A DNA stretch of 46,163 nt. It comes from Paludibacteraceae bacterium. Its GTDB lineage: Bacteria; Bacteroidota; Bacteroidia; Bacteroidales; Paludibacteraceae. Shown piece after piece: positions 1 to 7,053 of the stretch. The first letter of the stretch is position 1; every line of letters begins with the position of its first letter. Position numbers and translations under genes: made by a program. Location: NCBI GenBank assembly GCA_024399535.1, contig JAKSNU010000006.1:1-46163 (forward strand), given 5' to 3'. The notes beneath the pieces were generated by a model. The model searched no databases, had not been told where the DNA came from, and saw only the letters and a program-made list of their open reading frames with translations.

Positions 1-629
1 TTGACGGGCTATCCTATCTCATCCCCTTGAAACAGAACTCCGCTTTCATCAGGAACTACGGGATGGACAATCCGACAGACTTTCTCCAGGGATACAAGGA
101 TGGCACAATCCTTTACAAGAAAGTCAGGATGACCAACGGGAAATACCTGTATTCGTTCCGAGACCCCAAGATGGCGTACGAACAGGAGGTGGCCTATGTA
201 CAGCAGGCTGACAGGCACGAAAGCTTTGACTGAGAGAAGTATGTCGAGAAGAAGTCTCTGTTCGGGCTCGTGGTTTTCAAGTCAAAGAGCAACCTGGATC
301 CACTCACTGTCTATCTGGCATACTCTCTCAGATGGCAGATTGAAGTGATGTTCAATCACTACAAGAATATCATAGACAGGAATACCGTCAACGTGCATAC
401 AGACTACAGGGTGTACGCAACAGAGCTTATCAACTTCCTTTCTGTGGTTATATCTGCCAGGATAAAGAATGAGATTGTGAAGAAGGAACTCAACAAGCAA
501 TACTCGTACAAGCAGATTTTCAAAATGCTCTCAAAATACAAAAAGGTAAGACTCGAGGAGGATGGAGAATGGAAACAAGCTACAATGCTCAAGTACATCG
601 AAGAACTAACAGCTAAATTGGGTGTATAG
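1..629 (+). pseudogene. IS transposase C-terminal part, interrupted by a stop codon
   Basis: The reading frame is open from the window edge and continues to a TAG at 627-629, except for an in-frame TGA at 231-233. The downstream half contains a Y-x-x-RWQIE-type motif (about 318-345) followed by a basic C-terminus, as in DDE transposases of the IS4/IS1634-like group, where this glutamate is the last catalytic acid. The segment before the stop (a strand motif ending in IPLK and a lysine-rich stretch) fits the region between the second aspartate and that glutamate. The 5' part lies outside the window. The TGA makes an active transposase unlikely. The exact IS family is uncertain. Confidence 0.7.
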
Positions 630-671
630 GGGACAAAAAACGGCTTTTTCTATTTCAACATACATCCGAGA

Positions 672-690
672 CCTATGGCGTTGCCATAGG
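672..690. repeat. 8-bp stem hairpin after the transposase
   Basis: CCTATGGC (672-679) and GCCATAGG (683-690) form a perfect 8-bp stem with a 3-base loop. A second small hairpin, GTACT/AGTAC, follows at about 712. No T-run follows. This may be part of the IS end or a short palindromic repeat element. Confidence 0.5.
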
Positions 691-719
691 CTAAGATGTT
701 CAGTACTTTCAGTACCTAA

Positions 720-944
720 GAAATCCTAACGATAAAGGCCACTGAATCAGGCTTTGTTGTGACAGAAAGCAGGGTATCGAACTCAGAGACAGCCAAGTGC
801 AATGCTGATTATGAATATCTATATCATGACATTACGCTTGACCTTGATGGCCGTATCCTAAAGAATGACTCGATTCATGAATATGACTCAGAGGAACTCA
901 AACGTCGTTATGATTCTGATGACCTATTTCCAATTATTTGGTGA
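720..944 (+). pseudogene. Gene fragment, 3' end of an unidentified protein
   Basis: A frame opens just after a TAA at 717-719 and runs 74 codons to a TGA. It has no ATG; the only possible internal start is a GTG at 759. The product is acidic, with the tail RRYDSDDLFPIIW, and looks like the end of a larger protein whose start was lost, probably when the upstream insertion sequence arrived. I do not recognise the family. Confidence 0.35.
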
Positions 945-969
945 GATATAAAAAATTCTTTCAAACATT

Positions 970-999
970 TTGTCACTTCCGAAAATTGTCGTATCTTTG
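970..999 (+). promoter_or_regulatory. Bacteroidetes-type promoter
   Basis: TTTTG ending at 972, a 19-base spacer, then TATCTTTG at 992-999 match the -33/-7 consensus (TTTG-N19-TAnnTTTG). It sits just upstream of the truncated AlbA-type start and probably now transcribes the intact gene at 1174. Confidence 0.75.
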
Positions 1000-1043
1000 C
1001 ACTCAAGATCTAATTATATGGTCTGTCCATAAAAAATAGTGCA

Positions 1044-1130
1044 ATGACTCAACTCGAACTACAACAATACCTCTTCCGCGAGTACCCACAAGAGAATGCT
1101 CGGTGTGAGAGAGGAATTTATACAACTTGA
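1044..1130 (+). pseudogene. Truncated 5' end of a second AlbA_2-type gene
   Basis: An ATG at 1044 opens a 28-codon frame that reads MTQLELQQYLFREYPQENAR and then ends at a TGA (1128-1130). As I recall the family, this resembles the N-terminus of Slfn/AlbA_2 putative DNA-binding proteins (E-L-x-x-L-L-x-x-YPQEN, normally followed by CEWKEFK). Homology breaks off about 20 residues in, and a different AlbA-type gene begins 44 bases further on. It therefore looks like a promoter plus start left from a gene replaced by recombination. It might also now act as a leader peptide. Confidence 0.5.
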
Positions 1131-1173
1131 AACAACTGGCAATGTAATCATAAAAATTCTTTTTATATTTAAA

Positions 1174-2628
1174 ATGATGAACGAAAATATTAATAAACTT
1201 GTAAATGAATTATGCAAACTGCCCAAAGAGGTGGGCTGGTTGGAATTTAAACATAACAACTGTGATCCCACCATGGTTGGCGAGGATATTAGTGCTCTTG
1301 CTAATAGCGCAACACTGAATGATCGTGATTATGCATATATGATTTGGGGCGTGGACGATGCCTCGCATGATATTGTTGGTACAAAAGTTTGCCTTTCGTT
1401 GGAAAAGAAGGGAGCGCAGGAATTAGAGAATTGGTTACGTTATATGCTTTCGAAAAACGCAGACTTTGAGTTTATTGATACAGATATTGATGGAAAACAT
1501 GTAGAAATGATTCGCATACGCAAGGCACTCAATGAACCAGTTTCTTTCCAAAAGGTTGATTATATACGAAGTGGAAGTTATACAAAGAAATTGCACGAAT
1601 TTCCCATGTTCCGCATTCAGTTGTGGGATAAACTTCGCCATACGCAATTTGAGGATGTATGCGCAAAGGTCGATCAAAAATACGAAGACATTGTAAGATT
1701 GCTGCAAGTTGATGTATATTTTATGTTGCTGAAGATTCCACTGCCAACAGAAAAGGATACTATAATTCACTATCTTAACGAAGATGGCATTATTCGCAAA
1801 CAAGATAATGGACTATATTCAATTACTAACCTTGGGGCAATGTTATTCGCTAAGGATTTGAACGAATTCGCAAGATTGGGACGAAAAGCATTGCGTATTG
1901 TTAAGTATAAAGGTATAAATCGTTTGTTTATTCAGAATGAAGAGCTTTTTACCCAAGGTTACGCCATTTGTTTTGAAAACATTGTGCGCTTTGTTAATGC
2001 TCTTTTGCCAAGTAATGAGGATATAAATTCAGTTCAATTGTCAACAAAAAGCAATTTTCCTCTTCCTTCTGTGAGAGAAGCTATTGCGAATGCTTGCATT
2101 CACCAAGACCTGTATATTGCAGGCACAGCACCAATAGTGGAGATATTTGACAACAGAATAGAAGTTACTAACCCTGGCACTCCATTGGTTGATGTGCTTC
2201 GTATAATTGACAACCCTCCAAAGTCAAGGAATGAAAAATTGGCATCGTTAATGCGAAGATTGAAAATGTGTGAAGAACTTGGCCGTGGTTGGGATAGAAT
2301 GGTTTTGGCTTGCGAAGCACAGTTCATTCCTGCTCCTCGTATTGAAGTGTTTCAAGAGAATACCAAAGTTACGCTTTTTTCAGAAATTGAATTCAGCAAT
2401 ATACCAATGGAAGATAAACTCTGGTCATGTTACCTCCATGCATGTCTGATGTATATACAAGGCGATGCATTGACGAATAAGTCGCTCCGAGATAGATTTA
2501 ACGTAAAAGAATCTTCGGCTGGAAGTATATCAAGATTAATAAAGGAAGCTGTTGCGGTAGGAAGTATTAAAGCTCTCAATCCAGACACTGCCAAACGTTA
2601 TATGAGGTATATTCCAAACTGGGCATAA
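1174..2628 (+). CDS. ATP-binding Slfn/AlbA_2-type putative transcriptional regulator
   Basis: The protein has 484 residues. The N-terminal part (about 10-150) has the AlbA_2/Schlafen-like pattern: ExGWLEFKHN, then EDISALAN, then an MIWGVDD strand with IVGT. A GHKL-type ATPase fold follows at about 298-400 (VREAIANACIHQD with the N-box Asn, then EIFDNRIEVTNPG, then LGRGWDRM). A winged-helix-like C-terminus (about 420-480) is probable. Proteins of this build are cytoplasmic and often annotated as ATP-dependent regulators; their ligands are mostly unknown. The frame is open back to 1096, but the ATG at 1174 (or 1177) is preferred because the upstream residues are hydrophobic and unlike the family. 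It is probably transcribed from the promoter at 970-999. Confidence 0.8.
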   Translation: MMNENINKLVNELCKLPKEVGWLEFKHNNCDPTMVGEDISALANSATLNDRDYAYMIWGVDDASHDIVGTKVCLSLEKKGAQELENWLRYMLSKNADFEFIDTDIDGKHVEMIRIRKALNEPVSFQKVDYIRSGSYTKKLHEFPMFRIQLWDKLRHTQFEDVCAKVDQKYEDIVRLLQVDVYFMLLKIPLPTEKDTIIHYLNEDGIIRKQDNGLYSITNLGAMLFAKDLNEFARLGRKALRIVKYKGINRLFIQNEELFTQGYAICFENIVRFVNALLPSNEDINSVQLSTKSNFPLPSVREAIANACIHQDLYIAGTAPIVEIFDNRIEVTNPGTPLVDVLRIIDNPPKSRNEKLASLMRRLKMCEELGRGWDRMVLACEAQFIPAPRIEVFQENTKVTLFSEIEFSNIPMEDKLWSCYLHACLMYIQGDALTNKSLRDRFNVKESSAGSISRLIKEAVAVGSIKALNPDTAKRYMRYIPNWA

Positions 2629-2630
2629 TT

Positions 2631-2737
2631 TAATTTGCCGGTAATTTGCCAACAGATTGTTTTGTATATTGCATTTGCAATCAAAATAATGATTTACAAC
2701 ATAATATGATTTGTGATTTAATTTGCCGGTAATTTGC
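2631..2737. repeat. 19-bp direct repeat pair
   Basis: TAATTTGCCGGTAATTTGC occurs at 2631-2649 and again at 2719-2737, 88 bases apart. The first copy begins three bases after the stop codon of the AlbA/HATPase gene. Such pairs can mark a duplication or an old recombination junction. Confidence 0.6.
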
Positions 2738-2845
2738 TGAACGCTATGTGTTCGATAAATCCATATTGTAACAGTTGAAGCTTATTTGGAACTTTGCAAT
2801 TTAGCAAGCCTTTGGAAATACATGACTTACAATAGAAAGAGAAAA

Positions 2846-3078
2846 ATGAAAAAAATAGGAAAACACATATTGGGATTCATATTGTTTTTGGTGTTTGTCT
2901 ATTTGGTTGAACTGACTCACTACGCAAGACAATTGTTTGGGCGGTATCGCAAATGGGCTATCTTGACCTGTTGCTCGACTTTGGCATAAAACTGAATGAG
3001 AAAATAAAACTTGAGCAAGACAGAATGAATAGCCAACCTGTCCCTATGGATTATGAAAGTGACACTAATGTTTTTTGA
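2846..3078 (+). pseudogene. Small membrane protein gene, probably frameshifted
   Basis: An ATG at 2846 starts a frame with a Lys-rich N-terminus and one strong membrane segment (GFILFLVFVYLVEL), stopping at 2987-2989. A second frame (+1 relative), open through 2953, continues with MGYLDLLLDFGIKLNEKIKL and ends at 3076-3078. Read together with one frameshift near 2945 they give a plausible protein of about 77 residues. I recognise no family. The alternative is that only the first 47-residue peptide is made. Confidence 0.35.
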
Positions 3079-3488
3079 GAGATGATGAAATATTATACTG
3101 GCATAAAAAGATTGAGTTTGCTTCTACCCATTTTATTCTGTTTTTTCGAATCTTGGGGTCATGAAATGATTTATAATTCTCAATCATTCAGATAATTCGT
3201 ATGGTTTGAAAAATAAGTAGTTCCTTTGCAGCGCAATTTCTTTTTATCCCAAGTTTTGAAATAACCATATCACAATTGTTTTCAAAAAGTGACCCTCAGG
3301 ATTTTTGCTGAAACAATTGAACTAATTGAAATTTACAATGTGGTTGCATTTGCTAATGGGTCATTTGGCAATATATGAAGTGGGTGGGGTTACTTAATCA
3401 TTTACTTTATCACGCCTCCATATTATGGTACAGAAATTCGATATGTTTGTTCCTTCGTGCAGCACTCGTCCAAAACATTACCATCACT

Positions 3489-3522
3489 CGTTCTATCCTC
3501 GCTAAATAGCGATGGTAGAACG
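3489..3522. repeat. Interrupted hairpin
   Basis: CGTTCTA (3489-3495) pairs with TAGAACG (3516-3522), and TCGCTA (3499-3504) with TAGCGA (3507-3512), separated by a small internal loop. Its role is unknown; no T-run follows. Confidence 0.5.
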
Positions 3523-3733
3523 AACAATACTGCTGCTCTGATAGAGTACACGTAAAGGAAAACGGCAAAGCACTCAGACAGGTTTTTGGTGTCATCCTTG
3601 CAAGGGGTTGTGAAAAATGTGCGGTTCTGCGTTGATTGATGGATTGTTAGCCATTTGGATATAGTCTGTTGCATCTTGTCTGAACAAGATTGTTTATCCC
3701 CTCAGTACTGGATTTTTTATGTGATAATAATCA

Positions 3734-4127
3734 GTTAACATTCGTGTCGTATTCGATATTGTTGAATATCTGTCCCTTAGGTAATGAATGTTAACTTGTT
3801 AACTGTTAACTCAGATGATTTTGCATTTTGCAACTCGTATTTTTGACTTCGCAAGGACCATTGTTTCTGCTTTCTTCTATTGTCTTTCCCTAAAGACTAT
3901 ATCTTTATATCTATATAATATATTAATTTATAATACATTAATATATATCGCGCGCGATATATAATATTATTTATTTAGATTAACATCGGAAGAAGAATAG
4001 TGAAGCATGTCATGTACAAAAAGTTGCGAGTTAACATTTAACAATTTAACATTTTGTCATTTATCTGTTGACTATCAGTATATTAACACGCAAAACAGCG
4101 TTAACTGCCATTTAACATCGGATTAAC
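3734..4127. repeat. Cluster of twelve TTAAC motifs, many as GTTAAC
   Basis: TTAAC starts at 3735, 3791, 3799, 3806, 3980, 4031, 4038, 4046, 4083, 4101, 4112 and 4123. Three GTTAAC palindromes are tightly spaced at 3790, 3798 and 3805, and TTAACATCGGA occurs twice (3980, 4112). Density this high in about 390 bases suggests a protein-binding array, possibly for the HU-like protein encoded just downstream, but base composition (AT-rich) explains part of it. Confidence 0.45.
3942..3963. repeat. 22-bp perfect palindrome with a (CG)4 core
   Basis: CGCGCGCG at 3949-3956 is flanked by alternating A/T for seven bases on each side, giving an uninterrupted alternating purine-pyrimidine palindrome inside an AT-rich block. 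Such tracts are prone to cruciform or left-handed conformations. Confidence 0.7.
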
Positions 4128-4195
4128 ATCACTTTCTGTAGGGACAAAAAGCATTCACCTGGCGCCTGATTAATGTTCAACATCCAGGACATCTA

Positions 4196-4226
4196 TTGTT
4201 CAGTTCAAAAAATAGTCGTACCTTTG
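4196..4226 (+). promoter_or_regulatory. Promoter of the HU-like gene
   Basis: TTG at 4196-4198, a 20-base spacer, then TACCTTTG at 4219-4226 match the Bacteroidetes consensus. The ATG of the gene lies 63 bases downstream. Confidence 0.75.
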
Positions 4227-4288
4227 CAACGCAATTTCTCATCATTCCAAACTTTGGAACCATCATTCCAAACCTTGAAACGAATATT

Positions 4289-4924
4289 ATGCTTAACTAT
4301 CACATTCAAGAACTGCCAGACCTGCAGCAAGACTCCGAAGATATAGTCTTTCCGAAACTGGACTCTTACAGTCAGTTTGACAACAAGAAAATGATCAGGC
4401 GCATCGCTATGGAAGCTGGAGTCAAAGAAGGTGTCGTGATGGCCACTCTCATTGCTCTGCCTCATGCACTGAAGAACATCCTGCTCGAAGGACACACATG
4501 CAAGATTGACGGACTGGGAACCTTCTCTCTGTCATTAGCCTTTGAGCCAAAAACCAACGAAGATGGAACGAATGAATCGAACCACCGGAAGGTAATGATA
4601 AACCGTCTGAACCTCAAAGTGGATTCTGCCTTCTTGAGCGAACTTCGCGAAGAGGCTCAATTCGATTGGAAAGACAGCCGGATTGTTGCCGTAAGTTCAT
4701 CCAAAGGGCAACTTGAAGAGCATCTCCGCCTTGCCATCAAATGGTTTGACACTCATCCGACGCTAACCCTCCAGGAATATGCCAAACTGATAGGGATATC
4801 TCGCTCCGCAGCTTCCCGCGAACTCAAACGGATTACCGGCAATCCTGATTCAGGCATCTCCACGCAAGGCCAAGGCAACCGCAAGGTATGGGTGAGTGTC
4901 AGCAAAAATGCGTTGCATATTTGA
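4289..4924 (+). CDS. HU-like DNA-binding protein with C-terminal helix-turn-helix
   Basis: The protein has 211 residues. Residues 1-125 resemble the HU/IHF-like domain common in Bacteroidetes: a helical start (MIRRIAMEAGVKEGVV), ALPHALKNIL, then LEGHTCKIDGLGTFSLSL. Residues 150-205 form a helix-turn-helix with SRSAASRELKRIT as recognition helix, resembling MarR-like or replication-initiator wings. It probably acts on the nucleoid or as a local regulator in the cytoplasm. The ATG at 4289 is chosen because translation from the upstream in-frame TTG (4196) would run through the promoter. The large motif-rich non-coding region directly upstream may be its own target. Confidence 0.8.
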   Translation: MLNYHIQELPDLQQDSEDIVFPKLDSYSQFDNKKMIRRIAMEAGVKEGVVMATLIALPHALKNILLEGHTCKIDGLGTFSLSLAFEPKTNEDGTNESNHRKVMINRLNLKVDSAFLSELREEAQFDWKDSRIVAVSSSKGQLEEHLRLAIKWFDTHPTLTLQEYAKLIGISRSAASRELKRITGNPDSGISTQGQGNRKVWVSVSKNALHI

Positions 4925-4944
4925 GACGGAGCAGGCTCCGTCTC
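4923..4944 (+). terminator. Hairpin overlapping the stop of the HU-like gene
   Basis: GAGACGGAG (4923-4931), loop CAGG, CTCCGTCTC (4936-4944) form a perfect 9-bp stem. It overlaps the TGA at 4922-4924. The tract after it is TATAGTATAT rather than a T-run, so termination strength is uncertain. Confidence 0.6.
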
Positions 4945-5080
4945 TATAGTATATCCAACCTATATAGGTGGTGCACTATGGGATAAGATAATGTAAGGCA
5001 AATATGACATGCCAAAATCTATGTGATATACTATATATATGTTAGCGAAAAGTTACCGAAAGGTTACTGAGTATTCGAAT

Positions 5081-5126
5081 TGAACTCGAATCGGACTCGA
5101 TTGCAATCGACTTTGATTCGAGTTCA
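5081..5126. repeat. Nested inverted repeats
   Basis: TGAACTCGAATC (5081-5092) pairs with GATTCGAGTTCA (5115-5126). Inside lies the perfect 14-bp palindrome TCGATTGCAATCGA (5097-5110). Just upstream GTTAC is repeated at 5052 and 5063. The structure could be a regulator-binding site or a cruciform. Confidence 0.6.
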
Positions 5127-5271
5127 CCATAATGTATCGATAATTTCTTATTGATGATTCTGAAAGGTTTCGATAGCGTTATCAGATTGATATACTGCAA
5201 TATTATGGTCTTTGGACAGAAATGAAGTGATTTTTCTGCGATTTTTCTGATGTTATTTCGAATTTTATTTG

Positions 5272-5310
5272 TACCTTTGCAAATCCTTTTGCAAAGGATT
5301 TGCAAAGGTA
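5272..5310. promoter_or_regulatory. rbr: Palindromic promoter element upstream of rubrerythrin
   Basis: An 18-base arm beginning TACCTTTGCAAATCC (from 5272) is followed by the loop TGC and its perfect complement ending in GGTA at 5310. The left end reads TACCTTTG, a good -7 element toward the rubrerythrin gene. The same sequence faces outward on the opposite strand. No good -33 box is visible at the usual spacing, so activation by a factor binding the palindrome is possible. Confidence 0.55.
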
Positions 5311-5438
5311 GGTTTCATATTTTATGTTTAATCCATTTTTTATAGCGGGATATGGCGGTCCAGAGTATTTCTGCGACAGGGGAGAAAATGTGATGCGGCA
5401 GTTACGATTGGAACAGGTTTAATTAAATGATATTTATT

Positions 5439-5978
5439 ATGAAGACTAAGTATTCAGGTACCCAGACCGAGAAAAATCTGGAGGCTGCTTTTGCGGGTGA
5501 GTCGCAGGCAAGAAACAAGTACACATATTTTGCTTCGAAGGCAAAGAAAGAGGGCTATGAGCAGATTTCGGCCTTGTTTCTGAAAACGGCAGAGAACGAG
5601 AAGGAACATGCGAAGCTTTGGTTTAAGGAACTCAATGGTATTGGCTCGACGGCTGAAAATCTCGGTGCTGCTGCTGATGGCGAGAATTATGAGTGGACCG
5701 ACATGTACGAGGGTTTTGCCCAGACGGCTGAGAAGGAGGGATTCCCTGAACTGGCTGCAAAGTTCCGTGGCGTTGCATTGATAGAGAAACGTCACGAAGA
5801 GAGATACCGTGCCTTGTTGCATAATGTCGAGGCTCAGGAGGTGTTCAAGAAAGCTGAGGTCAAGGTTTGGGAGTGCAGGAACTGCGGTCATATCGTTGTG
5901 GGTACTGCTGCACCTGACGAGTGCCCTGTATGTGCTCATCCACAGGCATATTTCGAGATTAATGCTGACAACTACTAA
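5439..5978 (+). CDS. rbr: Rubrerythrin
   Basis: This 179-residue protein has a ferritin-like diiron domain (residues 1-135) with the expected E-x-x-H pairs: [21 protein letters not shown], and [12 protein letters not shown] rubredoxin-like C-terminus follows, with CRNCG and CPVCAHP holding the mononuclear iron. Rubrerythrins reduce hydrogen peroxide in anaerobes, in the cytoplasm. Length and order are standard. The ATG at 5439 ([14 protein letters not shown]) fits the family start better than the in-frame ATG at 5427. It is a single gene, bounded by the palindromic promoter region and a terminator at 6004-6035. Confidence 0.95.
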   Translation: MKTKYSGTQTEKNLEAAFAGESQARNKYTYFASKAKKEGYEQISALFLKTAENEKEHAKLWFKELNGIGSTAENLGAAADGENYEWTDMYEGFAQTAEKEGFPELAAKFRGVALIEKRHEERYRALLHNVEAQEVFKKAEVKVWECRNCGHIVVGTAAPDECPVCAHPQAYFEINADNY

Positions 5979-6003
5979 TCGTTAATGCTTAATAGTTGAT
6001 AAT

Positions 6004-6035
6004 AAGGATGTTTCAAATGCGGAACATCCTTTTTT
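6004..6035 (+). terminator. Intrinsic terminator after rubrerythrin
   Basis: AAGGATGTT (6004-6012) and AACATCCTT (6023-6031) form a 9-bp stem with a 10-base loop, followed by a T-run to 6035. Confidence 0.85.
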
Positions 6036-6091
6036 AGTGCTTGAGAGTGATTTATATGTTGCGATTTGTGAAAAAAATAGAAGCATAAATG

Positions 6092-6122
6092 TTTGATTAA
6101 TGGATTATTGTTTGTAACTTTG
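6092..6122 (+). promoter_or_regulatory. Promoter of the phosphorylase-mnmE operon
   Basis: TTTG (6092-6095), a 19-base spacer and TAACTTTG (6115-6122) match the consensus fully. The first gene starts at 6181. Confidence 0.8.
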
Positions 6123-6180
6123 CAGGCGATTTATGTGGAGTGGCATTGGGCTATTGAATTAAAATTAAATAATATAGGAT

Positions 6181-7050
6181 ATGGAAAGGGTAATTGCTGA
6201 TTCAGAGTTGGTTATAAATGGGGATGGAACGATATTTCATTTGCATCTGAAACCAGAGTGGGTGGCGGATACTATTGTGTTGGTGGGCGATCCTGACAGA
6301 GTGGATATGGTGGCTTCGTTTTTTGACAGGAAGGAGATAGATGTGAGGTCGCGCGAGTTCCATACCATCACCGGTTGGTATGGCGGAAAGAGAATTACGT
6401 GCGTGTCGCATGGCATTGGTCCTGATAATATTGAAATAGTGGTCACAGAGCTCGATGCACTGAAGAATGTGGATTTCACTTCGCGAATGGTAAAGAAGAG
6501 TCTGACGAGCCTGAAAATGGTCAGAATCGGCACTTCGGGCGGATTGCAGGAGATTTGTCCGGTCGGGACATTTGTGATGTCGGAGGCTTCGGCAGGATTT
6601 GACGGTATGTTGAATTATTATGAGTTGCCCGATGGGGTAGTGGATAGGGAGTTGCAGAGCGAGTTGATGAGACAGTTGGAATGGCGTGACGAATGGAATA
6701 AGCCATATATGGTATGGGCTGACCGTGGACTCGTGGACGAGATAGGCGAAGGAATGGTGAAGGGTATAACGATTACGGCTCCTGGGTTCTATGGCCCTCA
6801 AGGCAGATATGTCAGGATAAAACCTGCCGATATGGAACTAAACCGAAAGATTATGGCTTTCGATTACAAGGGATTGAAGATAACAAATTACGAGATGGAG
6901 AGTGCTGCATTGGCAGGGATGGCACGATTGCTCGGACATAGGGCTGTCACTGTATGTGCCATCATAGCTGGAAGAGTGGCGAAAAATATGAACACCGAGT
7001 ATAAGGATTCGATGAGGGAGTTGGTGAAAATTGTTCTTACAAGATTATAA
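6181..7050 (+). CDS. Nucleoside phosphorylase, uridine phosphorylase-like
   Basis: The protein has 289 residues of the PNP/UDP phosphorylase family, which cleave nucleosides with phosphate to base plus ribose-1-phosphate. Visible hallmarks are VLVGDPDRVDMVA near the N-terminus, the SHGIGPDN phosphate-site loop, MVRIGTSGGLQ, and the base/ribose-site segment NYEMESAALAGMARLLGH followed by a CAIIAGR strand. It resembles the Bacteroidetes uridine phosphorylase-like group more than bacterial trimeric Udp, so the substrate is inferred. It is cytoplasmic. It is separated from mnmE by three bases and is likely cotranscribed with it. Confidence 0.88.
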   Translation: MERVIADSELVINGDGTIFHLHLKPEWVADTIVLVGDPDRVDMVASFFDRKEIDVRSREFHTITGWYGGKRITCVSHGIGPDNIEIVVTELDALKNVDFTSRMVKKSLTSLKMVRIGTSGGLQEICPVGTFVMSEASAGFDGMLNYYELPDGVVDRELQSELMRQLEWRDEWNKPYMVWADRGLVDEIGEGMVKGITITAPGFYGPQGRYVRIKPADMELNRKIMAFDYKGLKITNYEMESAALAGMARLLGHRAVTVCAIIAGRVAKNMNTEYKDSMRELVKIVLTRL

Positions 7051-7053
7051 TTT

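Larger units (their letters stand above)
3079..4195. other. Long non-coding stretch upstream of the HU-like gene
   Basis: I find no convincing gene here; the open frames are short, lack family features and carry no start context. The stretch holds a hairpin at 3489-3522, a cluster of TTAAC motifs (3734-4127), a GC-core palindrome (3942-3963) and an AT-rich block at 3890-3975. A 19-base segment at 3223-3241 nearly repeats the promoter/leader of the HU-like gene at 4221-4239. Confidence 0.6.
4945..5438. other. Non-coding region before rubrerythrin
   Basis: About 490 bases without a convincing gene. It carries two inverted-repeat structures (5081-5126 and 5272-5310) and the probable promoter of the rubrerythrin gene. 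Confidence 0.6.

Noticed and set aside
3410-3674. Minus-strand open frames in the non-coding region
   Set aside because: Cys/Ser/Phe-rich translations without domain or start context; the two frames overlap a hairpin.
3734-4127. CRISPR-like array
   Set aside because: The TTAAC motifs are only 5-6 bases and irregularly spaced; no repeat-spacer structure and no cas gene.
5042-5305. Minus-strand open frame of 87 codons
   Set aside because: It runs through the two palindromes and the rubrerythrin promoter; codon content looks non-coding.
6202-6801. Minus-strand open frame of 199 codons inside the phosphorylase gene
   Set aside because: Antisense shadow without recognisable features.
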